DNA from: Siphonodentalium dalli
Lineage: Eukaryota > Mollusca > Scaphopoda > Gadilida > Siphonodentaliidae
Direction: 5' to 3'
Length of the DNA stretch: 64,000 bases
NCBI GenBank assembly: GCA_032622095.1
Contig: CP136064.1
Coordinates: forward strand, 113,076,004-113,140,003
Shown: piece by piece, positions 53,561 through 64,000 of the stretch
How the letters are laid out: each line of letters begins with the position of its first letter
How positions within the stretch are numbered: position 1 is the stretch's first letter
Notes under the pieces: model-generated
Database searches by the model: none
Seen by the model: only the letters and a program-made list of their open reading frames with translations
What the model was told of the DNA's origin: nothing
Made by a program: the position numbers and the translations under genes

Positions 53561-56500
53561 GTTGAGGTGGGTCTTTCTAATTTCCCCGCCCCGGCGTTGC
53601 GTAATTTTACAATTTCCTTTTATGGGTGGATTATTGCCTCAGTTTCCCCCTTGTGATTTTATGGGCTTCTTGTGGGTGTATGCCGAGCTCGCGTCTAACA
53701 CTTCACTCGGCAAGTGGCGAGGTACACCCAGGTTATATATGGTTCAAGCGGGGCCGCGCCACATGCCGATGGTTGTTTTTATTAATATCGGTAATTCACC
53801 AAAAGAATTGCCATTACACAAATATGTCTGATCTTTAATTATTTAGCCCACTAATGGTACCCAGGGAATTGTCTTAGAGTAGGGAGATAGGATATAAAAG
53901 ATATATACAGTCGTCAGCCAGATAATTCATTAGTGACTGCTTGTAGCATGTGATAAATATATCTCCAGTGGATGATAAAAATTGGTATCAGTTACTACTT
54001 AATGGTCAATAGGTTCGCAGACAAATCAGGAATTGTTTGTGACTATTTGAACTGGGCATAATGACCTGCTCGATGTTAATAATGTTTGTAGGCATAGTTC
54101 ATGGCATATCCACGTGTTGCAGTTAAGATGGCGAAATGGACTGAGGAAAATCGTCCTCCCTGTGTATGGCCACTGTCATCATGGGGTGTATAGCCTACAT
54201 ATTAACCGTTAGTTAGTGAAATTTGGGGGTGGATCTGAAATTGGATGCAAAATATGTTTTGCGTCATAACATTATTTAGTTATTATTGTTGCAGCACCAT
54301 TCCCTGGCCTTTTTGTGTGTTATTATTTAGCTCATATAAAATGTGACAACATTACTCTAACTACCTGTTTTTCACATGATATCTTCCGTATACAAAAGTG
54401 AAATATGGTGTAATGAATGGTACTCTTTGTCGTCATCGGAAATTCAATCGTCACCGTTGTCGAAGTCGCAATGTTGACCGAACATTCCTTGCTACATATA
54501 AGAAATATGTCCCAGGGAAGCTGATTCAGTCTTGATCATGAGGCTGTACCAACGCGTAGATTGTCACACAATGTACTTATTTGATGTGTCCATGAAATGA
54601 GGACAGTCATGTTTAATTAAGTCGTTCTAATGTGCAATCATAGGTTTGTTCCACTCAAAGTCCCTTGCTTGCTTAAAAATACGGTGTCTCAGAGAATTGT
54701 CTTTTCTGTCAAAGTGCTTTTTGGTAACGGGAGCAAATACTGAAAACTCGATAGAACCTACACACTAAATTCAAAGTAGTAAAAATTAGATCTAAACATT
54801 AACTATTTTTATTGCAAATTTAGTGACATTCCATAGAAAATTACCCGTAGATGTTGTTCTTGGGACTGACTGAACTGTTAAAAATCACCGTCGGCCCACA
54901 CCGTTCCACCAGTTTGACGGCGCCACACTGTTATGTTATGTGCCCATGAAAATTGTCTAAATTACATATTTTCGTGATTCAAAGTTATGGCCTGACAATT
55001 CAATAGTATATTTATCGGCGACCATATTATATACGGCAATTACTCCATACAGTAGGACTGAATCTTACTCTGCTGATATTTAAAAGATATTATTTGTTGC
55101 TCTAACCCCACGATTTACTCTTCTTCTTGAAGAGGTGCCTCGAAAAGTCAACGGGGGAATTTCATAACAAGACAAGTCAAGTCAAGGTTAAGTTACTCGC
55201 TTTAGCAAAGCTCATTAAAACTCCTTTTTGTATTTTGAAAATGCATATATGATCGTAAAAACGGTAAATTGTTGTTTTTGGGAACATGTTACCTTTTCGA
55301 TTGTGGACAGTTGTTAAGACGGTCTGATTTCGGTTCCTTTGATAACCGGACAAGTTTATATTCTGCGAAAATCGACTTAATCATTGACAATTTCCACTAA
55401 ATTAGAGCACAGTCCCTGAGAATCACTGTTAGTTAAATAAAATATAATTTAATAGTATTAAATCAATATATTATATTATATTATTATATTAATATAAAGA
55501 CCAGTTTGGCAAGTAAAATATTTGTGATCTGAATGTTCATTGGCAGATGATTTGAACGAAATTACAGAGTACAAATTTTTATGCCACACAAACATTCGCG
55601 CATTCTGAGTTAATATCATCATATTCCGTATTTTTTTCTTGAAACGCTGGTGTATTCAGATTTCTATTATCTTTCCCCACTTACGAGAAAATAGCTGTTA
55701 GTTACTCGAATATTCTTTCAGGTGAAAACCTCGGGAATTCTTCATGATTTTGGAGAAACATGTCCAATTTATAAATACTTCGTCCACGAATTTCCAACCG
55801 GTAATTGTTAAAACACATGACCTACAAGATCCTACAACCAGTGCTCTGAGTACGAATTCGACATGAATTGATTACCGGATTATTGGCTACAATGCTCAAT
55901 TCTCATTCAGATAATTCGAATAGTACGGATTATGATGCCACTTCCTTCCAGTTCTCTTGATTGAGAGCTTCAATACACGTGTCCACGTGTGGAATATTAC
56001 TCAACTTAATTTTACCCGTGATCATGTTCGTTGAATTAAAATCACATGCGACGTAAAGTACGTCGACCATATACATCTCATTTGTCATTCGACTCGTGTT
56101 CGCTCCTCATGCGCTGCACTGTTCGTTATTCACTGGTGAAGTTACGACTTCTACATGGCCAGACATGGGAACCTTGATGCAAAAGAACTCATAGATTCCC
56201 TTCACGTTTCGCTATGGTAAATATATATTCTAGTGCTTTACATATACCGTACCCAACGTTAAAAGGTTTTTATACCATAATTAGTATTATGTTATGTGTA
56301 TGGCAAATATTTCGTAAATTTCATATTGACGCCCTACTGGTGGTCTAAATGTATTCTGTGGGCGAACATTTTCAAAAGTGATTTCATGGGTTAAACGTTT
56401 ATACCTATTGCAGTAGGCCCTATAGCTACATCGCGGTTAGGTGGATATCGTTCTTCTGTTATATATAGTTAAAACTGGAAGTTACTATGCTATCAATTAA

Positions 56501-58750
56501 ATATGAGGACAAGTGTCTGCAATTCAATCAAACGTAGTGTGTAGTGTTATATGAATTAGGAAACATTTGAATGCCAATATCAAGTGACTGCATGGTTGCT
56601 AAGAAACAGGCTGACGGCATGGCGTAATTGTTTATCACTATGCACCTTGTGCTACGCGTGACGCACATTCCTTATGGCGTCGTAGGCGTCGTATTTGTGT
56701 CTCTGGATGGGGATACATTTCACCATTAAAAAAACGGAGTAGTTGAATTCGCGGAACAAATCAATAGTAACAATTATGGTATAAATAAAATACACCCTTA
56801 AATGGTAGTCAAGAGTACCATTTTTCACCAATCGTGGTGTGTTAACTACTCGCCAACTTAATAAAACCACAATTCCACTCATAGTGTTTTCTTTTACTCT
56901 CCGCCACTATGTGTGTAGGCTGTTCTATATATGTGCTCTTTTTTCCCCTAAAAATCCCAAAAGATAACTGCATAGACATGTATGCAGAGTAACATGTATT
57001 AAGATAACATACATCGTTCAACAGTGGGCAAACATTTTTGGTCCTTTTTTGCACTTTTAGAAGAATCACAATTGAGGACTTATAGAATATTGTTTAAATA
57101 AGCTCATGATGGAAACTTTTATTCAACTCGTTATGACCTGATACCAGTGCAGCATGTCCAACAGCTACACAATTGACAATGTAAAAGTAGTTGGCACTGA
57201 TGGGACGCCATGCAGTTGATTAGAGCGTGTGTGATAACTATCGTGGGGTTGGGCAAAAACTCATACAATACGTTTCAAATGAACTGCCAAACTGCTATTT
57301 TCACAAATCCAATGTAAGTCGTCACTCATAATGGTAAATAACAATTTGAAATCGGTGACTACCAAGAGAGAACCGTTAATGTTTTTCAAAGAAAAATGAA
57401 AGTCTGTACTATACTGATCGAAGGTGGGAAATCATTTCATCACAATTTCAAAAAAATATTATTGGTTATGTTGTGATAACGCTATTCGAATTTTAATTAT
57501 CAACCCGATATCACCATTTCAACATGGGATGTCCGGGATCCGTTTCGTATTTTAGTCACATGTTCGGGTACGCTGGGAAAGCTTGGAGAAACGATATTGC
57601 GAATTTGCTTTAAGGAATTCCTAATAGGGAACTGAAGAGATAACTTCTTGTCTTGTAAAAAATACGTCAGTGAATGTTTTCCAAGACTTCAATAAATGTG
57701 AATATATGCTGATATATGGATGAAAATTACGATTTATGTACAACTCCGACAAGGTAGAGTTGATCCGACCTAACGAGCGCATTAAGAGCAATTAACTTAA
57801 TTGCCACATGTCAAATGTGGGGAGATGAATGCATCTTTTTCGAACGAAAAATCGAATTGTTCGTTTTAGTGATAGATCACAGTGGGTGGTCATCAGCAAA
57901 TCAGATGATGGTTTACATAATAACAAAATCTGATGTTGCCTAACTGTTAGTTCTCTCTATATAGTCTCTCTATATAGTAGAGATAATATATTTTTTTATT
58001 ATATTTTAATCAAGTTGAATACTACATGGACAGTGATTCATAGGACTGTGATTAGAGAGATGCCAATCGATTCATGGCGTGATCCGGGGTCCAGCATTCC
58101 ATTGTCGCCGTGTTATTGTCAAGTTATCGGTATTACGACATTTAACAGAGTACACTATTGGTTGGATGTTCTTTAATATCAAACCATCTTTGGCTGACTC
58201 ACTGATGTTTCATGGAAAATGTGCGACTCCAGGAGAACATTATCGCCAAGTCGTTGTTCACAGTTATTATGGAATCTACTGTTGTCTTGAATGTTCCAAT
58301 CCCAACTAGCTGCTATCGATACCGGTATATACAGTACCAGTCAAAAGAAGTGGTCTATTAAGCGCGCTATTTTCGTGCTCAATATCGCAATTATATTGCA
58401 AGTGGAAACGCTTATAAGCATGTCGCTTGTGATATTATTGCAATATCTTGCACTTAATATCTCAATATTTTGCGCTTAATATTGCACTCAAAATTGTGAC
58501 ATTTAAATCAATGTACCGGTATTGCTTCTTCTATATTGTTTATTGTATAAGTAGAGACAATGTTTTAGATATGTATATAATTATAGTTGTAAATGCTATA
58601 TGTACACTATATGCACAGTATTTATCTAATCTATATCTATATTTGCGAACATCTGTCTGTCTGGCTGTGTTCTATATAAATTCACAGGGGACCACCTATA
58701 TGGCACAAAAGTGGTCTACTAGGGGTAACTTTTTACGAGAAAGATAATAG
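53561..58750. other. no recognisable feature
   Basis: 5.2 kb of AT-rich sequence without a convincing exon, TE protein or long repeat. Short items: an (ATT)n-like tract at 55,440-55,495, 'ctctctatatagt' repeats at 57,953-57,980, and 'aatattttgcgcttaatatt' near 58,460, related to the first 245 bases. Confidence 0.5.
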
Positions 58751-58769
58751 CGAGCGTTAGAATTTTCTA

Positions 58770-60080
58770 AAGTGACGCCGCTGTTGTCAGTGGCAGAAAA
58801 GGGGGAGGGGCAGAAAAAACAATTGTGTCGCCGATTGCCACCAAACTTATATATAATCATCCCCATAACATGAGGAATCTAATGGTGTGGCTTAATTATG
58901 TCAAAAGTCGCACCGTTCGCGTCAGGGATGCCCGGAAGGGGAGAGGGGTACCAAAATTGTTTTAAAATAATTTTAGCGCCGAATTCCACCAAATTGATAC
59001 ACATTCTTCTGAGATCTTCTCCATCATACAAGGAATCTTATTGTGTGATATAAAAACGCCAAATTAGTGTCGTTGGGATGAGAGATTTGGGGTGGGCGCG
59101 GTGGGTGGGTACTACATCTGACAAGAATTGATTTAGTCTCCGATTGCCACGAAACTTATACAAATTCATCCCCATGGTATGAGGTGTCTAATGGCGTGGC
59201 TAAAAGTTGTCAAAAGTGGCGTCATTCGAGTCAGGGGTGCACTGAAAGGGAGAGGGATACCAAAATCGATACACAATATTTTTAGCGCCAATTTCCACCA
59301 AATTGATACACATTCTTATCCATGGTATGAGGAATCTAATCGTGTGATTTTAAAGACGTCATATTGATGCTGCTTTGGTGAGAGATGGGGGTGGGGTGGG
59401 CATTAAATTTGATAAAAAATTGTTTAGTCGCGGATTAGCACCAAACTTACAAACAATAATCTCCATGATATCAGGAGTCTAATTGTGTGGTTTAAAGATG
59501 TCAAAAGTGGGGCAATTCGAGTCAGGGGTGCCTAGAGGATGAGAGGGACACAAACATTGATAAACAATATGTTTAGCGCCGATTTTCCACCTGATTGAAA
59601 CATATTTTTCCCCGTGATACGAATAATATAATCGTGTGGTTTAAATGCGTCAAATTGGTGCCTTTTGGGCGAGAGATATGCAGTGGTGGCCCTAAATTTG
59701 ATACGAATTTGTATACTCGCCAATTTTCTTAAATTGTATATATATTCATCTCTATGATGAGTCTAAGTGTGTGGTTTAATCATGTCAAAATTGGCGCCGT
59801 TTGGTCAGAAATAGGGACGGGAGGGTCACCAAAAACTTATAAAAATATGTTTAGTGTCAATTACCATCAAACTCATACACGTTCTTCTCAAATGATACAA
59901 TGAATCAAATATTTGCGAATATATGTCTGTTTTCTTTATATAACTTTAAGGGTCCAATCGAGTTGCACCAAAGTTGATACAAATATAATTAGCACTGATT
60001 CTACCAAATTCATGCACGTTCTTCTCTAATGATATGATGAATTAAGTCACATTTGGGGTCGTTTGGGTCATGGATGGATA
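58770..60080. repeat. diverged ~148-bp satellite, about nine monomers
   Basis: 'ccgattgccaccaaacttat' and variants recur near 58,833, 58,982, 59,139, 59,288, 59,430, 59,580, 59,720, 59,857 and 59,993. Alternate monomers are more alike ('gtcaaaagtcgcaccgttcg', 'gtcaggg.tgc'), suggesting a ~296-bp dimer. No ORF is conserved. Confidence 0.75.
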
Positions 60081-60348
60081 GAGGAGATTCACTAGCATTT
60101 ACAAGATTGTTCAATTCGCCGATATCCAAGAAAGTTATATATAGTCATCTCCCAGGCCATCTCCATGTCGTTCTAAGGAGTGTTTGGCATTCCAATTTCA
60201 CAATCTCGACAAATGGTGACCGAATTAAGTCACTTGAACAATTATATATCTTCTCAACTGTCATGTTTGTATGGGGATGGAAATCAGTGCATTCCGATAA
60301 TGTTCTATCAACACAGATACATAGAAGAAAGCATTTAAAGTATATTTA

Positions 60349-60396
60349 TCTATTATATATTATGAAACAATCTGTCTGTCTGTTTGTCTGTCTGCC

Positions 60397-60431
<35 letters not shown>

Positions 60432-60891
60432 ATGTCTGTCCTTTATACAAATCTACGATTCTCGACCGATCGGGACGAAACTTGGTACGTGTGTGTAGTT
60501 TGACCAGGCGGTGGGCGTTGTCGTATTGGCGAGCCCGTGCGACGCCCGTGCAGCGCATGCGCAGATGAGATCTCGGAAAAGGGTGGAGCTATCGACTTGA
60601 AATTTGCTATGTGAATGTATCTTGCGCCGGGTACAAATTGTTTCGGGTCGCCGAGCCCGTGCGACGCCAGCTTCGCGCATGCGCAGACGAGATCTCGGAA
60701 ACGGGTGGAGCTATCGACTTGAAATTTGGTATGTGAATGTATCTTGCCCCGGATACGAATTTTATCGGGTCGCCGAGCCCGTGCGACGCCAGCTTCGCGC
60801 ATGCGCAGACCAGATATCGGAAACGGGTGGAGCTATCGACTTGGAAATTTGGTTTTTGAATAGCCCGGACAACGTCGGGCTCATCGGCTAG
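60349..60891 (+). mobile_element. family B unit 14
   Basis: About 543 bp; outer 5' end TCTATTATATATTATGAAAC, resembling family A's start, followed by a long TCTG microsatellite. Ends AGCCCGGACAACGTCGGGCT-CATCGG-CTAG. Confidence 0.75.
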
Positions 60892-61263
60892 TCTCATATA
60901 TATTTTTAAGACCTCTGTCTGTCTGTCTGTCTGTCATTTATACAAATCTACGATTCTCGACCGATCGGGACGAAACTTGGTACGTGTGTGTAGTTTGACC
61001 AGGCGGTCGTCGTTGTCGTATTGGCGAGCCCGTGCGACGCCCGCGCAGCGCATGCGCAGACGAGATCTCGGAAACGGGAGGAGCTATCGACTTGAAATTT
61101 GCTATGTGAATGTATCTTGCCCTGGATACGAATTTTATCGGGTCCCCGAGACCGTGCGACGCTAGCTTCGCGCATGCGCAGACCAGATATCGGAAACGGG
61201 TGGAGCTATCGACTTGAAATTTGGTTTTTGAATAGCCCGGACAACGTCGTGCTCATCGGCTCG
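60892..61263 (+). mobile_element. family B unit 15
   Basis: 372 bp; 3' end altered to GTCGTGCTCATCGG-CTCG, breaking the hairpin and the CTAG. Confidence 0.75.
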
Positions 61264-61853
61264 TCTCCTATATATTTTGAAGACTTCTGTCTGTCTGTCT
61301 GTCATTTATACAAATCTACGATTCTCGACCGATCGGGACGAAACTTGGTACGTGTGTGTAGTTTGACCAGTCGGTTGTCGTTGTCGTATTGGCGAGCCCG
61401 TGCAGACGAGATCTCGGAAACGGGTGGAGCTATCGACTTGAAATTTGCTATGTTAATGTATCTTGCCCCGGATACGAATTTTATCGGGTCGCCGAGCCCG
61501 TGCGACGCAAGCTTCGCGCATGCGCAGACGAGATCTCGGAAACGGGTGGAGCTATCAACTTGAAATTTGCTATGTGAATGTATCTTTGCCCCGGATACGA
61601 ATTGTATCGGGTCTCCGAGCCCGTGCGACGCAAGCTTCGCGCATGCGCAGACGAGATATCGGAACCGGGTGGAGCTATCGACTTGAAATTTGCTATGTGA
61701 ATGTATCTTGCCCCGTATACGAATTTTAGTGGGTCGCCGAGCCCGTGCGACGCAAGCTTCGCGCATGCGCAGACCATATCTCGGAAACGGGTGGAGCTAT
61801 CGACTTGAAATTTGGTTTTTGAATAGCCCGACAACGTCGGGCTCATCGGCTAG
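61264..61853 (+). mobile_element. family B unit 16
   Basis: 590 bp with four ~120-bp monomers; hairpin arm missing one G (TAGCCCGACAACGTCGGGCT). Confidence 0.75.
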
Positions 61854-62983
61854 TCTATCTATACTATATATTTTGAGACTTCGTATATGTGTGTGTGTGT
61901 GTGTGTGTACTTCATAGAATCCAAAACGCGTGTACAGATTGAGATCAAACTTCCTATGTAAGTGTCAAATCCCACCGACACGACCGTGGTCGCGGTTTAG
62001 AGAAGCTCAGAGCACCCGTTCTCCAATCTCAAATCACCACAAAGGCACGGCGTGGGTTAATCAAGTGATTATTTAATGAGCGTTTGTTTTTGACGCATCT
62101 CTATAAAGAGCGTCTGTTTGCCATTCAACGTTATTTGCATCTGCAGAGAGATATACGGAACATACATTAAATTTAAAAAACATTTGTTTCTGACCAACCC
62201 TGCGAGCACGGATGGCGCGCTTTGTTTTTACAGTATATAGTTATATACCGAAATCATCCCAGATAATCACGAATATAGCATCAGATTTCTCCCCAGATAT
62301 ACCGTTATAAAGCTACTGGAATCTGCCAATCTACGGGAAATTCCAGGGAATGCCGATTGAGCTCAAACTTGCTACCCACGGGAAGTGTCATATATATGAG
62401 TGTGTCCTTTATAGACTCGAACCGATTGAGCTCAAACTTGCTAAATAAGAAAATAGCCCCCAAGCCGTAAATATCAACAACAACGATATTACTAAATACA
62501 CGTTTTCGGCAATGTGAGAGTTTTCGGGGAGCCGTGATGCCAACAACAACGACCCGAAGCCCTGAATGCCAACAACAGATTCAATGCAATGTTATCTATT
62601 ATGCAGAGAGATTTCACGACATTACGACGGGTACGGCAGACTCAAAATATTGTGCTGACAGATTTCCCGACGGGAAGCGTTTGTTTTAAATTCAATGCAA
62701 TGTTATCGTAGAGAGATTTCACGAAACAAAGAATGCGTTGTCTGTCGTTCCTAAGAAGGGGGGATTTCTACGGGTAAATTTTTCCGCCAGAAACAAAAAA
62801 ATTAATTAAAACAATTTACAATTTAATTAAAACAATTTAAAAAAAAAAAAAAATAACAATAAAAAAACAATTCAGAAACAAAATATATTAAATTTAAAAA
62901 ACATTAAATTCATATTCAAAAATGTCATGTTTCTGAAACAAAGCCATGGGACGAATGCCGCCAGTGGCGGGCTAACCTGCTAG
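61854..62983 (+). mobile_element. family C unit 2
   Basis: 1,130 bp. Starts TCTATCTATACTATATATTT plus a GTGT microsatellite and ends GCCGCCAGTGGCGG-GCTAACCTG-CTAG. The body has the AT-rich block (62,800-62,930) and remnants of the 54-bp repeats. Confidence 0.75.
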
Positions 62984-64000
62984 TACTATATATTTTGAGA
63001 CTTCATATATGTGTGTGTGTGTACTTCATAGAATCGAAAACGGCTGGCTCGATTGAGTTCAAACTTCCCATATAAGGGTAAAAACCCACGAACACCGTAG
63101 TTGTCGCGTTTTGGATAAGATCTGAGCACCATTTCTCCACTCCCAAAATCACCGCAAAAGGCACGGCCGGGGTTAATCGCGTTGATAGTTAAAGAGCGCT
63201 CCTATCGCATTGTAGTTGATAAAGAGCGTATATGCCTAATGTCATTCTTACGTCTGGGTCTCGGCGTGTGCGTGTAAGACTGTATGCAGACATGAGCGTG
63301 TTGTGTGACGACATTCCCAACACCTAGCAGGGACAAATATCTATTAGCCAACATCAAGGCGAGTTTTGCGACGTATTAATTCAAATGCTTTCGATCAAAC
63401 AATATTATCTGTCGCACTCATATTTCGTCATCTGTACGAATCCACTGCAATCGACCTATTTTTAGAACGCAGCACATGTCGCGTTGCCGTTGGTGATGGG
63501 GTACACGGCGGGATTAATTTAAATATGTCATGTTGGTAACAATATCTAGCCGAGAATTCCTCAGACATACAGACGAATGCGACCAGCAAATTTCAAAATT
63601 GGTCACTTGACCTCCCCATGAATATCTTCTGGGAAATGCCAGGGAACGTGTGCCCATTATAGTAGTCTAAAAGTCAAAATCACCGCAAACGCCACTTCGG
63701 GGGTTAAGGCATCAACGATATTTATATTGACCATATACGGAGTTGTTAACGACGAACGCTCTTTATTGCAATCGACATAGCTAAACGACTACCCCCATGC
63801 GTAAAATACGGATGCGGGACGAAATGCATTTATCTCGATTAAAAAGGCAGAATTGATCTAAGAGGCGTAACTCTACATTCTGGTTCACGACGGGATTAAT
63901 TGACTGTCCGCTCTTTGCGGGGGTATCATAATTTCTCTTGATTAAAAAGTCTGTTGTTCCTAGGAACGGAGAAGTTTAGGACGGGTACCATGAATTAACT
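62984..64000 (+). mobile_element. family C unit 3 (5' part, cut by window end)
   Basis: Starts TACTATATATTTTGAGACTT, with TA in place of TC. The interior matches the complement of 49,540-49,760 in the chimeric unit 8. The 3' end lies beyond the window. Confidence 0.65.

Larger units (their letters stand above)
60349..64000 (+). mobile_element. Helitron-like concatemer array 3 (plus strand, runs off window)
   Basis: The same families as arrays 1 and 2 in the opposite orientation: B B B C C. Junctions read CTAG|TC at 60,891, CTCG|TC at 61,263, CTAG|TC at 61,853 and CTAG|TA at 62,983. Confidence 0.75.

Noticed and set aside
60360-60568. C-terminal CLSVCLSVCL-type peptide in a 171-codon frame
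   Set aside because: Product of the TCTG microsatellite at a Helitron-like 5' end.
1-64000. tRNA, rRNA or other structured RNA genes
   Set aside because: I found no cloverleaf, rRNA-like or snRNA-like sequence by reading; the strong hairpins are all in repeat or transposon contexts.

Overview
This is a repeat-dominated piece of animal nuclear DNA. No bacterial, organellar or viral gene organisation is visible, and no confirmed multi-exon host gene. The frequent ACATGTACATGTA-type strings, many palindromic non-autonomous DNA transposons, non-LTR retrotransposon pieces, a DIRS/Crypton-type tyrosine recombinase and Helitron-like satellites fit a marine lophotrochozoan, most likely a mollusc and possibly a bivalve. 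That assignment is inference; no marker gene is present.

Layout. 0-10.6 kb: low-complexity tandem repeats, a Tc1/mariner-like MITE, nested terminal-inverted-repeat (TIR) elements (including a hAT-like element with a perfect 8-bp target duplication inside a fold-back element) and one weak candidate exon. 10.6-12.6 kb: a 57-bp palindromic minisatellite, a non-LTR reverse-transcriptase fragment and a truncated piggyBac-type ORF. 12.7-24.9 kb: a dense MITE zone (TA-, TWA- and unclassified-TSD families, long fold-backs) and a large inverted-repeat minisatellite. 26.3-29.3 kb: a GC-rich tyrosine-recombinase element in a head-to-tail dimer, frameshifted in copy 1 and deleted in copy 2. 29.4-38.5 kb: thirteen units of Helitron-like elements joined precisely head to tail, all on the minus strand, including a 2.09-kb higher-order duplication. 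38.5-42.1 kb: a decayed Jockey/CR1-type non-LTR element (endonuclease, RT, C-terminal region, 2A-like motif), minus strand. 42.1-48.4 kb: mostly anonymous, with one possible zinc-finger exon and one intact non-LTR ORF1-type gene (347 aa). 48.7-53.0 kb: a second Helitron-like array of seven units, several chimeric. 53.3-53.6 kb: tandem copies of the recombinase element's 3' end. 53.6-58.7 kb: no recognisable feature. 58.8-60.1 kb: a ~148-bp satellite. 60.3-64.0 kb: a third Helitron-like array, plus strand, running off the window.

The most notable system is the set of Helitron-like arrays. Three sequence families (here A, B, C) share a 5' end (TC plus an AT-rich ~20-nt stretch and a CAGA or TG microsatellite), a 3' end (hairpin, then 6-9 nt, then CTAG) and a ~40-nt internal module. 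They are joined as ...CTAG|TC... without spacer, which is what rolling-circle concatemers would give. The units carry many exact NRF1-type and ERR/SF-1-type binding-site matches. No Rep/helicase gene is in the window, so these are non-autonomous.
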